Part shown: piece after piece, positions 45,981 to 58,160 of the stretch
Numbering within the stretch: position 1 is the first letter of the stretch
Layout: the number at the start of each line of letters is the position of its first letter
Source of the DNA: Tubulanus polymorphus
Lineage: Eukaryota > Nemertea > Palaeonemertea > Tubulaniformes > Tubulanidae
Direction of reading: 5' to 3'
NCBI RefSeq assembly: GCF_964204645.1
Contig: NC_134032.1
Coordinates: 7,125,175-7,189,174, forward strand
Length of the DNA: 64,000 nt
Translations under genes and position numbers: made by a program
Notes under the pieces: generated by a model
Told to the model about the DNA's origin: nothing
The model's database searches: none
Seen by the model: the letters and a program-made list of their open reading frames with translations, nothing else

Positions 45981-48900
45981 CAAATATCAAGACATTACCT
46001 TGAAGCGTCTTCAAAACTTTGGAACTCTCATGAACTATCTAGATTGTTATCTCTCGACTCAATAGCTTCAAGACCCATCTCAAAACAACTTTGTTCCATG
46101 CAGCATACCATTAACTCTCGGAAAGCGAATTGGATTTAACATTTTTTTTGGCAGAATAAAATTTGATTGAATTTACAATTCGAGCACATGGCTAATTAGC
46201 ATATCAAGTTCATACACTCGATTTGGGAAAAGAAATTTTTTGCGAACCTTGCGCAATTGTCAAGGATGAATTTTCTGTAGAGCAAATAAAAATTCCTCCT
46301 AAACACCAAATCAACTAAAGATTTCATAGAAATCGATCTTGAAATACGATTTTAAATCTTAAAATAAAACCCGGAAGTAAAACAATAGACGATACCGCGG
46401 GTTCACGTGAACACCTGATTTCTGTAAACGAAATGTTGGTTGTGACAAAATTGTTCAGACGGTTTTAGGTGGTAATAAGTACGGAAACGTAACGACCATG
46501 GTCGACTTATTCAGACTTATTATATGAAATCAGGCCTATGTGATATCCAAATTTTGACTTTTATATTCTCCAGACCTCCCTGATATAGAAATAAAAAATT
46601 TTGGTGGTACGAATAGTGCAATCACAGCGCCGACGGCGACAGAGCCGTGTCAGAGATCGGCGGAGTGAAAATTGCGGAGGTGGACGAACACGAAGAAGTA
46701 GGCTATTGAGCTACTTGAATCGCGAAAACTCCTGGCGCGGCCCCGACGCTTTTCGTTGATTAAGTAGTACAAATATCAACCAATGGGTTTTCACAATCTA
46801 CCGCCGGTGTTTACCGGATTTCAATATCACTCCAAAATTCAAAGAAACCTCGAAATATCGAACCGCAACACTTTCGGTAGATATCCGCAGCTGCCCATCC
46901 GGGAAACTTATTTGTTGATAGCATCGATAAAATCCATCATCTTCTCCCGTCAAGGGATTCGAACCCACTAAGCTAAAGCCGTGCCAGAATCGGGTCGGGC
47001 CAATCACAGCGCTTGTAACAAACCACATTAGGCTTCTGTGGAATTTCCCAGTAAATGGGCCAATCAGCGAACACGTAGCGAACGCGGAAGTATTGTCGCG
47101 TGTTGATACATGACGTCATGCGCAAAAGCGCCAGTAATGAAATCACGATAATTCACGTGAACAGCTGCTGATATTTTTAGATAAACCAATCACAGGGAAG
47201 ACACAACTTCCTGATTGGCTGATAAAAATTGAAATTTTCCCGATTTTATTTTCGTGAAAAATGCAGAAAACATTTTTATGAAAGCCTATTTCAAGATTCT
47301 GCTCGCTACGATTCTGAGAATGGATTACGCTTGAATACGTGATTTGTTCGAATATGCCCTCACTTGGCAAGCAAAAGAGCCTTTTGTGTGGAAACCATGT
47401 CATTTAAATTCGCTCCATTTGTATAGTAATAGGCTCAGCCTACGGCTGGCCTAAAAACAAATATCAAGACATTACCTTGAAGCGTCTTCAAAACTTTGGA
47501 ACTCTCACGAACTATCTAGATGGTTATCTCTCGACCTCAATAGCTTCAAGACCCATCTCAAAACAACTTTGTTCCAAGCAGCATACCATTAACTCTCGGA
47601 AAGCGAATTGTATTTAACATTTTTTGGCAGAATAAAATTTGATTGAATTTGCAATTTGGGCACATGGCTAATTAGCATATCAAGGTCATACACCCGATTT
47701 GGTAAAACCTTTTTTTCGCGAACCTTGCGCAATTGTCAAGGATGAATTTTCTGTAGAGCAAATAAAAATTCCTCCAAAACACCAAATCAACACAAGATTT
47801 CATAGAAATCGATCTTGAAATACAATTTTAAATCTTAAAATAAAACCCGGAAGTAAAACAATAGACGATACCGCGGGTTCACGTGAACACCTGATTTCTG
47901 TAAACGAAATGTTGGTTGTGACAAAATTGTTCAGACGGTTTTAGGTGGTAATAAGTACGGAAACGTAACGACCATGGTCGACTTATTCAGACTTATTATA
48001 TGAAATCAGGCCTATGTGATATCCAAATTTTGACTTTTATATTCTCCAGACCTCCCTGATATAGAAATAAAAAATTTTGGTGGTACGAATAGTGCAATCA
48101 CAGCGCCGACGGCGACAGAGCCGTGTCAGAGATCGGCGGAGTGAAAATTGCGGAGGTGGACGAACACGAAGAAGTAGGCTATTGAGCTACTTGAATCGCG
48201 AAAACTCCTGGCGCGGCCCCGACGCTTTTCGTTGATTAAGTAGTACAAATATCAAGCAATGGGTTTTCACAATCTACCGCCGGTGTTTACCGGATTTCAA
48301 TATCACTCCAAAATTCAAAGAAACCTCGAAATATCGAACCGCAACACTTTCGGTAGATATCCGCAGCTGCCCATCCGGGAAACTTATTTGTTGATAGCAT
48401 CGATAAAATCCATCATCTTCTCCCGTCAAGGGATTCGAACCCACTAAGCTAAAGCCGTGCCAGAATCGGGTCGGGCCAATCACAGCGCTTGTAACAAACC
48501 ACATTAGGCTTCTGTGGAATTTCCCAGTAAATGGGCCAATCAGCGAACACGTAGCGAACGCGGAAGTATTGTCGCGTGTTGATACATGACGTCATGCGCA
48601 AAAGCGCCAGTAATGAAATCACGATAATTCACGTGAACAGCTGCTGATATTTTTAGATAAACCACTCACAGGGAAGACACAACTTCCTGATTGGCTGATA
48701 AAAATTGAAATTTTCCCGATTTTATTTTCGTGAAAAATGCAGAAAACCTTTTTATGAAAGCCTATTTCAAGATTCTGCTCGCTACGATTCTGAGAATGGA
48801 TTACGCTTAAATACGTGATTTGTTCGAATATGCCCTCACTTGGCAAGCAAAAGAGCCTTTTGTGTGGAAACCATGTCATTTAAATTCGCTCCATTTGTAT

Positions 48901-50397
48901 AGTAATAGGCTCAGCCTACGGCTGGCCTAAAAACAAATATCAAGACATTACCTTGAAGCGTCTTCAAAACTTTGGAACTCTCACGAACTATCTAGATGGT
49001 TATCTCTCGACCTCAATAGCTTCAAGACCCATCTCAAAACAACTTTGTTCCAAGCAGCATACCATTAACTCTCGGAAAGCGAATTGTATTTAACATTTTT
49101 TGGCAGAATAAAATTTGATTGAATTTGCAATTTGGGCACATGGCTAATTAGCATATCAAGGTCATACACCCGATTTGGTAAAACCTTTTTTTCGCGAACC
49201 TTGCGCAATTGTCAAGGATGAATTTTCTGTAGAGCAAATAAAAATTCCTCCAAAACACCAAATCAACTCAAGATTTCATAGAAATCGATCTTGAAATACA
49301 ATTTTAAATCTTAAAATAAAACCCGGAAGTAAAACAGTAGACGATACCGCGGATTCACGTGAACACCTGATTTCTGTAAACGAAATGTTGGTTGTGACAA
49401 AATTGTTCAGACGGTTTTAGGTGGAAATAAGTACGGAAACGTAACGACCATGGTCGACTTATTCGATGAAATCAGGCCTATGTGATATCCAAATTTTGAC
49501 TTTTTCATTCTCCAGACCTCCCTGATATAGAAATAAAAAATTTTGGTGGTACGAAAGTGCAATCACAGCGCCGACGGGGACAGAGCCGTGTCAGAGATCG
49601 GCGGAGTGAAAATTGAGGTGGACGAACACGAAGAAGTAGGCTATTGCGCTACTTGAATCACGAAAACTCCTGGCGCAGCCCCGACGCTTTTCGTTGATTA
49701 AGTAATACAAATATCATGCAATGGGTTTTCACAATCTACCGCTGGTATTTACCGGATTTCAATATCACTCCAAAATTCAAAGAAACCTCGAAATATCGAA
49801 CCGGAACACTTCCGGTAGATATTCGCGATTGCCCAACCGGGAAACTTATTTGTTTCAATAGATATTGATAGGATCCATCATCTTCACCCGTCAAGGGATT
49901 CGAACCCACTAAGCTAAAGCCGTGCCAGAATCGGGTCGGACCAATCACAGCGCTTGTAACAAACCACATTAGGCTTCTGTGGAATTTCCCAGTAAATGGC
50001 CAATCAGCGAACACGTAGCGAACGCGGAAGTATTGTCGCGTGTTGATACATGACGTCATGCGCAAAAGCGCCAGTAATGAAATCGCGATAATTCACGTGA
50101 ATAGCTGCTGATATTTTCAGATAAACCAAGCACAGGGAAGACACAACTTCCTGATTGGCTGATTAAAATTGAAATTTTCCCGATTTAACTTTCGTGAAAA
50201 ATGCAGAAAACATTTTTATGAGACCCTATTTCAAAATTCTGCTCGCTACGATTCCGAGAATGGATTACGCTTAAATACCTGATTTGTTCGAATATGCCCT
50301 CACTTGGCAAGCAAAAGAGCCTTTTGTGTGGAAACCATGTCATTTAAATTCGCTCCATTTGTATAGTAATAGGCTCAGCCTACGACTGGCCTAAAAA
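45981..50397. repeat. Three tandem 1476-bp satellite units
   Basis: Units 45981-47456, 47457-48933 and 48934-50397 begin AAATATCAAGACATTACCTT. The first two are almost identical; the third has more differences (for example a lost TCAGACTTATTATA segment near 49464). Each unit has the pol III-like box TTAGCTTAGTGGGTTCGAAT on minus, plus CACGTGAA palindromes. The repeated 62-, 76- and 86-codon frames are a by-product of the repeat. Confidence 0.95.
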
Positions 50398-52480
50398 AAC
50401 GAAAAGATTCATCTCTATGAACATGTATGCCAATTCGATTTTTTTTGTCTTGGAAAAAAGTATTTAATATGCTCTAATATGGGATGCTTCAACGGTGGAA
50501 AGCGATAATTATAACAGCTGTGCCCTTCAGTTACACTTCTATGGTTCCTGTGACCTTGGAGTAATCAGACTGATGAAATCAGAGTGTACGTTCACACACG
50601 TGTTAGTGAATTGGCTACAGCTAGACCACTGGTCCCGTAATTTATTAATGACTGCAGTTAATCATTGTCACCCGCACCTATACTCTAAAGATCAAGTAGC
50701 TGTAATGAGTGATGGATTACAGAAATATTTATGATTCAGAAGTGTAAATTTGAAGGATTTTTAAATCTTATTACTTCAAGATTTATCTAATCAAAAGTAC
50801 GCTTAGTTAAAAAATGGTGCTGATGAATACGCAATAGGGGCGATATGCTAAATTCACGTCAGTGTGAACTCCTAGCTACACACTGATATTCATTTCATCT
50901 ACCCAAAGTTTTAGTTATCCCTGTAGTAATTATCTTATCAAAAGTACGCTTAGTTAGTTAAACTCAGATGAACCAGCCCCAGGTTTTATGTAATGAATTT
51001 GAAAATGCAGTGGAAAATAATTTACCGTGATGGCTTTCTGTATTTAATGTTCTAATATTCATACAGTGAGCTTACATGTATTTCTAGGAATTGAAAAGGA
51101 TTCGGCATCAAAATCCACAAGATGTAAATTGTAAAGGTAGATCATTTTACTTTATTGAAGGCCCAATAAGCTGTTAATCGATTTGGATCCTTCTTTTCGT
51201 CAAACATGCATGTATTACTGTGCTATATTCATTTCTGTAATCAAAATGTGTTGAGATCATCCTCTTTTGAGAAATAAAGCTTTAGAATTTATCTCTTCAA
51301 AATCTATAAACTCCCTGCATAACATAAAGGGGGAACTAGCTTAGTTCAAATTCAGATTCAGATTACACATAAACAAAATATAGGCTAATTCAAAGTACCA
51401 AATTTTGACAACTTAAATACCCGTAATTATCATCATTATTGTTACTGTTACTCATTTCAAGTGCTGAAGTCACTTTGAACGGTCTTGTTAAAGTGCCAGG
51501 ATCCACTGCAATTAAGTGATCACTTGACACATGGCCAGTGGGTAGAATATTATTGAGCAGCTCCCCGTGAAAATAGATGGGTCTTAAGAGTATTATGAGT
51601 TTTCTTATGTGTCAGGTTTAACCGTGTTTGGCCTACAGTACTGTTGCGATCGCCATCCATTCTCGCTGTAAATATTATATAATAGGCTAACAGTAGCTAG
51701 AGGGAAGGCCTATTACTATTATCATTATTATAAGTTCATAGATATATACTGCAGTATTTGACAGATAATATGACTATTATACTGCTCCTCAGCCCACGTT
51801 ACTAACACAAACAATAGACAGACGATCATCTTACAAACGGTGAAGATGATGGCATATCTATCTAAAAAAATTAGTTGTAACTCCACTTTACGTGTTCAAG
51901 CTCAAATTTACGTGAAATATAAATTTTTCGTGAAATATTAAACATACCCCAGTATAGCTCTTATTAGTAAATATGAAATGATCCTTTATAATTTACACAA
52001 TTTACCGAAAAACTATCGGGCTAACATTAAAATGCATATGGTTTCAAATTGATATTTTCCAGCGAAAACGACAGACATATCACTGATTTCCCCAAATTTT
52101 AGTGATGAACTGCCATTAGTTGACATTCCCATGCAGACGAAGCAAACGGTTGGTTTTATAATACAACCCTGCAAAATCCCAAGTTCTGTTATTTTGTGTT
52201 AAAGAATATTTTTGGACTACATTTTTCCATCACTAAATAGAATGATCCCACCATCATGCAGGGACTTCTTCATTTATGAAATTCACGCATCTTAATTGAA
52301 ATACTGAATAACATTAACTTTCTAGTTCTCGGAAACTATAAATAGCTGCAATACGCATGCGTTCGACATGCACATTTATAAATATGCTGCTACTGCACGC
52401 TGGGTTTTGAAGGGTTAATGGGAATTAGCTATGTATATATCATTACGATTTAGATTTATTGTATTCTCTTTTAGTTCGAT
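50398..52480. other. No gene seen
   Basis: About 2 kb. A 79-codon plus-strand frame at 50495-50734 has Cys/His residues (CALQLHFYGSCDLG) but no recognised domain. The sequence AATCAAAAGTACGCTTAGTT appears twice (about 50791 and 50937). Confidence 0.4.
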
Positions 52481-52711
52481 GAAGGCAACGTTCTCCTTGT
52501 CGACTGGACAAGATATGGAATATATTTGGCAGCAGTTGATTCCGCAAAAAATCTGATTTCCTGCCAAAAGCATCTATGCAAAAGACCGTCGCATAACTTC
52601 AGTGACGCCCTAGAAACAAGGGTCCTCAACAAAGAGGACGTGCAAAGCATGAAGTCGGTCGACCTGAAGATGGTCATTTGCCGAATGCCAGGCGAGAGGA
52701 CGACGCAATAG
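52470..52711 (+). CDS. Possible exon of unknown gene
   Basis: After a pyrimidine-rich TTCTCTTTTAG, the frame reads FDEGNVLLVDWTRYGIYLAA and remains open to the stop at 52711 (about 78 codons). It may be the last exon of the gene further on or of a host gene. No domain recognised. Confidence 0.3.
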
Positions 52712-53204
52712 TTGGTGTAGATTATATTTGGCTACACGCCATGGTTAAGAAATATTCCTCCAAACATGCTTAAAAATTATTTTTCTCACATGAGGCTATA
52801 AGTGTCGTATGTTTTGTGTAAACCAAAGCACACAGTTTTTACAGTCATTGATTTACAGAAACATCCGGTTAGAGACGCTGAAATAAATAGTTCTGGTGAC
52901 TTGGTGACTCATATCTGGTTGACCGGTGATAAAACACCCTTAGTGTAGCTCAATTGTATGTCATACCCTATATACCCAAATGGTTAAACCCTTAGTGTAC
53001 CTCTAGGTATGGCATGCTCTATAAAGTGACTGCCCAGTATCCACAATTTTCAATATTCGAGTTTAGTTTTGTTATAGTTCATTCATTTCAACAGAAAAGA
53101 TTTTCCGAGCATAATGATATCAATATAAATTTCTTGTGATTGTGGCTATAAATTCAGTGCAAGGGGAACCTAGAAGGACAAGTTAAAAATGAGATAATTC
53201 TTTC

Positions 53205-53403
53205 TTTTCAAATGTGGGCTAGGGTATATTGGAAGGAAGGCGCTCGAGAGATCGAGGGCACTGTTCCCATGAAATGGGTTCAGAAAAATAAACTTAGATG
53301 GCCGCCTGGTATTGATGGCACCAGATACATGACAGATATGACAGACCCTACGCAAGCGTGGCGAACATTTCCGATCACGAAAAGCAAGATTACATCAGAT
53401 TAG
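53205..53403 (+). CDS. Possible exon, short Trp-rich domain
   Basis: ARVYWKEGAREIEGTVPMKW, then KLRWPPGIDG and WRTFPITKSK. A W...WPP...W spacing of this kind is found at the start of many uncharacterised, transposon-linked animal proteins (some with DUF4806). Borders uncertain. Confidence 0.35.
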
Positions 53404-53627
53404 TTGCCATTGAAAATTTGCAATTGAAATAGCCATTAAGATGAAACCCAGTAGATACAGATTTAAAACTTTAAAAACCAAGATTTATTCTATCAAAAGT
53501 TGAAATGACACAATTCTCACTATAAATCTTCGTCTGATTGTGACACCTCACAATGATCTCTAGTGTGGTAAATCTACCACTGCTGCTGTTTTCATTTTAT
53601 GAAAATGTTATCCACTTGTTTTTATAG

Positions 53628-54456
53628 GTGATCGTAAAGTTTGTGAAGAGTTCGATGAAACAACTGAAAATGAATCAAGTTTCTTCAAAAGGAAGGGTTT
53701 TGAAGAGAAAACGATTTGTTGACCAGCTATTATCAGGTAAATGGAATTATTATCGCACTCAATTGGTAAACCAGCCTGTGAAATTTCAATATAGAATGTT
53801 TGATGTTGAGGTTGTCAAATACTGAATTGCAAAATCACTTGCAGAGAAATCAATAACTAGGAATGATACGTTAGGCGCTTTTTGTGATGATTATCTTTGT
53901 AGATGATGAATGCGATGGTAGTGACACTGAGGGCATTGGTAAGCGTATTATAATTTCAATTATTGAATGTATGGAATACACTTTAAGCCCACCTTGGCCG
54001 TAAGCCCCAGCCGGCTATCAGATTTTGAAGCAGCTGACAACCATCATAGTTTCATTTCTTATTCATAGAACAACTACGACCATTTACATACTCTGACAAG
54101 CGAGTATTATGTTAGTTCAGAATTTCACCAACATCATTATAGGAGCAGCAGTAGTCAAATTGCAGAGCTGTAGTCAATTTCTACAATTGCTAAACTTTAC
54201 TGATTAAACTTTACCTTACTAATTACTTTCCTTAGTGTAGACCCTCTTGGTTATAATTACATGGAAATTATTATGAATTTATCTCAAACCAGTATTGTTT
54301 TAATTAGTAAAAATGATAGGGATTAGGTCTGTAAGTTTGTGTAATTGTATCTTTTAGGAAAGGAGAAAGAGAAAGACACCGCATAGGATAAGTCGGGAAA
54401 CACATGTGGTGACTCTCCCCAACTTTGATAGAAGTCTTCCTCATTAAATTCTCCAG
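53628..54456. other. No gene supported
   Basis: Short frames only. An acceptor-like TTTTTATAG before 53629 precedes DRKVCEEFDETTENESSFFK in one frame, so a small exon is possible. Confidence 0.3.
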
Positions 54457-55910
54457 ATGCAGACAACCAGACGGTGGATCCGAATCCAAAATCGGATTGG
54501 TATCGGCCTCCAAAGAAAAGGCTCTACGCAAGAGTGGCTTCATCTTTCGAAGTTCCAAGGGAAGTTGAAGTTTCTCTACCTCCTTAAAAAAGAAGCTACG
54601 CTAGAGAAGCCACTGACAGGGAACTCGATACCACTAAAGGAAAGGTATTATGCGAGAAAATGTGACACCAGCGAGGAAAACGTCAACGAAACTGACGATG
54701 ACGTCGAAAGTGTAGTTTCTGGTGATGTTGGTGACGTTGGCAGTCACGAGAAAGTGGAGAGTGAAGGTGACACCAGCGAGGAAAATGTCAACGAAACTGA
54801 CCATGATGATGTCAAAAGTGTAATTTTTTGTGATGCTGGTGACATTGGCTATCATGACAAAGTGGATAGCGAAACTGATGTTGGCGACGTTGGCAGTCAA
54901 GAGAAATTCGAGAGTGGAGGTGATGCCAGCAAGGAGAACAGCAGCGAAACTGATGGTGATGACATCAGCAGTGATGTTGGTGACGTTGGCAGTTACGAGA
55001 AAGAGGAGAGTGGTGGTGATGCCAGAGACGATAGTGAGAGAGAATTAACGTCCACACTATCCAAAGAGGAGTGGATGTCAGTGAAGCCATTTTGGAACGG
55101 AAAAAATGTGTTGAGATGTCTGAGGATGAATTGTCATATCCTTTCCAGAAAAAGATAGGACCTCTATCTATTTGCAAGGGGTGCGTATTTGCATTCAAAT
55201 ACAACCGAGTAAAAGCCCCTGACTGTAAAAAGGGTACTGCCCCTTTCTTCAGAGGTGGTGCGAAATGTAGGAGAAAACCATGTGAAAGACATGTTACGTT
55301 TCTGATTCATGACACTCCACCGAAAAAAGTTGATGGGAAGATAATTGTGTCGATGGAAATAAAAGGTACAAAAAAATCATCCAACGGAATCAGCTAGAAA
55401 TCTTTTAAATGGCTCGGACAGGATCAATATGGTGAATTAAGTGAAAGCAGATGGGGTCATGAATACTTACTATGTATGACAATCTGGAAAAGCCATCTGT
55501 TCTCGAAGCAGGAAATCTGACTGCAGTTCCCACTCCTGACGTTATACGAAAAGCAGTGTTAGAAGCCCTGCAAAAAGAGGTGCGTCCAGGCACTCATTCT
55601 TTTGAAGGAAGCATACCGCAATGATGATGAGAATCCTACTGGTCGCTACCCAGGATATATCCAGTACGTGGCTGTTGAACCATTTACTATATTTCTGTTC
55701 AGGCAACCTCAACTGCACTTATTACATGGGCGACTGGACTTGTATCTTGACGCAACAGGTACACTTATCAAGTCTTTTCCAAAACAAACGAGACCATATC
55801 TGTATAGTATTGTGGTGAGGCCTGATACAGAACTTCCACCTATTTCAGTAGCAGACATGGTGACAACTGACCACACGCAACCATCTAAAATACACTTCCT
55901 GGAATTTTGA
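54457..55910 (+). pseudogene. Decayed transposon-type gene with LDATG motif
   Basis: A repetitive acidic part (54670-55040) with GDVGDVGSHEKVESEGD-like units comes first. After a frame change the frame 55071-55397 gives LSICKGCVFAFKYNRVKAPD, then APFFRGGAKC and KPCERHVTFLIHDTPP: a Cys-rich domain. After further breaks, LEAGNLTAVPTPDVIRKAV (about 55497) and GRYPGYIQYVAVEPF, LDLYLDATGTLIKSFP and VTTDHTQPSKI (55602-55910) appear. This order occurs in a widespread uncharacterised animal family that I believe is transposase-derived (LDATG as the first catalytic Asp). At least three frameshifts. Confidence 0.5.
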
Positions 55911-56211
55911 AACGAGCTGTTAACGATTCGTCAAAGAGGTTCCAGCCAAGGAAAGTGGAGGTAGATTGGGGCTGGCCACTCATTAACAGCAGTATGAACG
56001 CATTTAATAGTTAAAGGTTTTAACACTAATAGCATGTGATATAGTACATCAGAAAATCGTCGGTGAACGTTTAAATCAATTTACCGTTGTACATATTTGT
56101 GTAGCGCACATGACCAAAATTTTCAGCCAGTATGTTCGAAAAGTTGCCGGAAGTTGTTAGAATTCATTATTAAGTCATTCACAGTGCTGTCTAATAAAAC
56201 TTCATTGAGCG
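55911..56211. other. No gene seen
   Basis: About 300 bp with no motif; probably decayed sequence between parts of the same gene. Confidence 0.35.
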
Positions 56212-57113
56212 ATGCAAATAAAAACCTTAACTTCGCTTATGATAGTGCTCCTTAGTTCAGAATATGACGATGACGTGCGAGGTGCTGAGAAATACATAGC
56301 TGACAGTTACTCTTCATATCCAGAAATGGAACATGTAAAACTGGAATTCGATGATATCAATCAAGCAGAAAGTACTGAAGATACACCCACGTACACGGAC
56401 GAAGATACCTTAACTATTGCTGGAGTTAAAGGAGTTGAGATAACTGAAGAAAAATGGTCCAGGTAGAAGAAACCCAAGAAGAACCTATATCAACCCGACA
56501 AGACTCCGAAAAAGATGAAAACCAAACGACCACAAAAAGCTACTGATGTGAGAAAAAAAGAATGAAAAAAAAATGAAGAGAGGAGTATGCCTGACGAAAA
56601 CGAAAAGTAACAAAGAGAAATCTAATAAGGCTACTTTCACGGACAAGGCAAGAACGCTAAAGATGAGAAAGAGCCTGCGCATCAGAAAGAAACAAACAAA
56701 TCTGACCCGAAGTACCGATATGGCCCCGTTGGGGTGGGGAATCAAGTTCGGGGCATTATCTCAGCAATACATGAACTGTGAGAAATTTCTTGGCAATAAT
56801 GCATGTTACATCATCCGAGAATCCAGGCCGGTAAGAAAGTGTCACTTTTAAACATGCAACCATGGAGACCTTGTCAACTGCTTTAAATATCATGGCTAAC
56901 AAGCACTTCTCTGATGCTAAAGTGCTCTTGATCAGCCTGGTTGAATCGGAAATGGTGCAGAAAGCAGATATCGATACGTTCGGAGATGAATACTCCATGT
57001 TTGTTAGAAAGTTACAGGAAATGTTTCGATACGCTCGATATGAGAATTGCTACAACAGACACTGGTCACATCAGCGAGTTATGAGGTGTATGGTTGGATT
57101 CTTTCCCACGTAA
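56212..57113 (+). pseudogene. Middle part of the decayed gene
   Basis: An acidic stretch (56240-56460), a basic one (56520-56720) and KYRYGPVGVGNQVRG-like residues are in different frames. The last frame (56862-57113, METLSTALNI...VMRCMVGFFP) ends near a GTAAGT donor. No domain recognised. Confidence 0.35.
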
Positions 57114-57411
57114 GTCTATATATAGTTTATGCTTCACCTTTTACCTAAGGATGTTCATAGTTGTAACAACATAATTTAAGTGAAGATATCACAAAAAAAT
57201 GTGTATGATCCCAGAATATCCCCTTATGTAAGTGCTATTGTACAAATTGAACTTTCAAATCTCATATTGTTATCACAGAATGAGTAGTACATGTATTTAT
57301 GAATATATATGTTTCTGATATCCATGGCATGAAGCCCATATTATCTCGTTTTAACCTTCAACTAATTATTCCCTTTCTGTCTACATTCTGAAAAAAAGAA
57401 TTACCGTGCAG

Positions 57412-57497
57412 GAGATGTTGACTTCATGGTTCGCACCAAAAAGGTACCAGTGTGAAAAGCTGTTGCAAGAACAGAGCTCGCCAAACATTACGCAAAA
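57412..57497 (+). CDS. Exon joining to the USP-like domain
   Basis: Acceptor GTGCAG at 57406-57411, donor GTACGT after 57497. Encodes EMLTSWFAPKRYQCEKLLQE, then QSSPNITQ. Joins 57587 in phase to give KCTGSRLSVNRV. Confidence 0.55.
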
Positions 57498-57586
57498 GTA
57501 CGTTACGATTATTCTTACACCAAAGTTCACAACTCCAACATTTCAAAAATCATAACTTATCATAATTTACTTGTATTCTATTATAG

Positions 57587-57986
57587 GTGTACTGGTAGTC
57601 GGCTCTCAGTGAATAGAGTGATCGGGCATATGCCACCACTACTTCTTTTAACCGTTTCGGATTATGTGAATGCCGGTTACCACCCGAACGACGGTAAATT
57701 ATTTTCAACACGTTTGATACACGAGAACACGCAATACGAACTCATTGGTATAACTCTTCACCGACATGGACACTTTGTGGCATGTGTTAACTCTAAAAAA
57801 CATGGTTGGCTATTTTACGACGGTCTACGAGGGAAATTAAAGCCATTCAAACGCGAGAATGTGGCACGATGTGTTCCAGGAATCCTAATCTATTTGCTGA
57901 AACGGCCAATGAGTTCTGTTTTAAGTAATTTGGCAGAGGTAGATCATTGTGGGTATATCTCATTTCACGGGTCCGTCAAGGGCTGA
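57587..57986 (+). CDS. USP-like (ubiquitin carboxyl-terminal hydrolase type) domain
   Basis: Acceptor TTATAG at 57581-57586. Encodes GHMPPLLLLTVSDYVN, YELIGITLHRHGHFVACVNS and GWLFYDGLRGKL. The GHFVACV...W..YDG arrangement corresponds to the His box of USP-type proteases; the Cys box would lie in the preceding exons and is not clear. Proteins of this type with a degenerate USP domain occur in transposon-like animal genes. Activity not implied. Confidence 0.5.
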
Positions 57987-58160
57987 CTGTGGTGTTGGTA
58001 TTACAGATAGAGATTCGCCGCTCTCATGGGCAGGAGGAGATTTAAGGCGATCGTTGTGGGTGTATCACATTTTACGGGTCCGTTAAGGGCTGACTGTGGT
58101 GTTGATATTACAGATAGAGATTTGCAGGTCTCATGGGCAGGAGGAGATTTAACGCAATCG
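57938..58160. repeat. Tandem duplication, about 110-bp unit
   Basis: GTGGGTATATCTCATTTCAC...GGAGGAGATTTAAGGCGATC is followed by a second copy at about 58052 (GTGGGTGTATCACATTTTAC...). The first copy includes the end of the USP-like frame. Confidence 0.8.

Noticed and set aside
46783-48879. Repeated 62-, 76- and 86-codon frames
   Set aside because: They are by-products of the 1476-bp satellite. The third unit does not keep them, and they have no domain.
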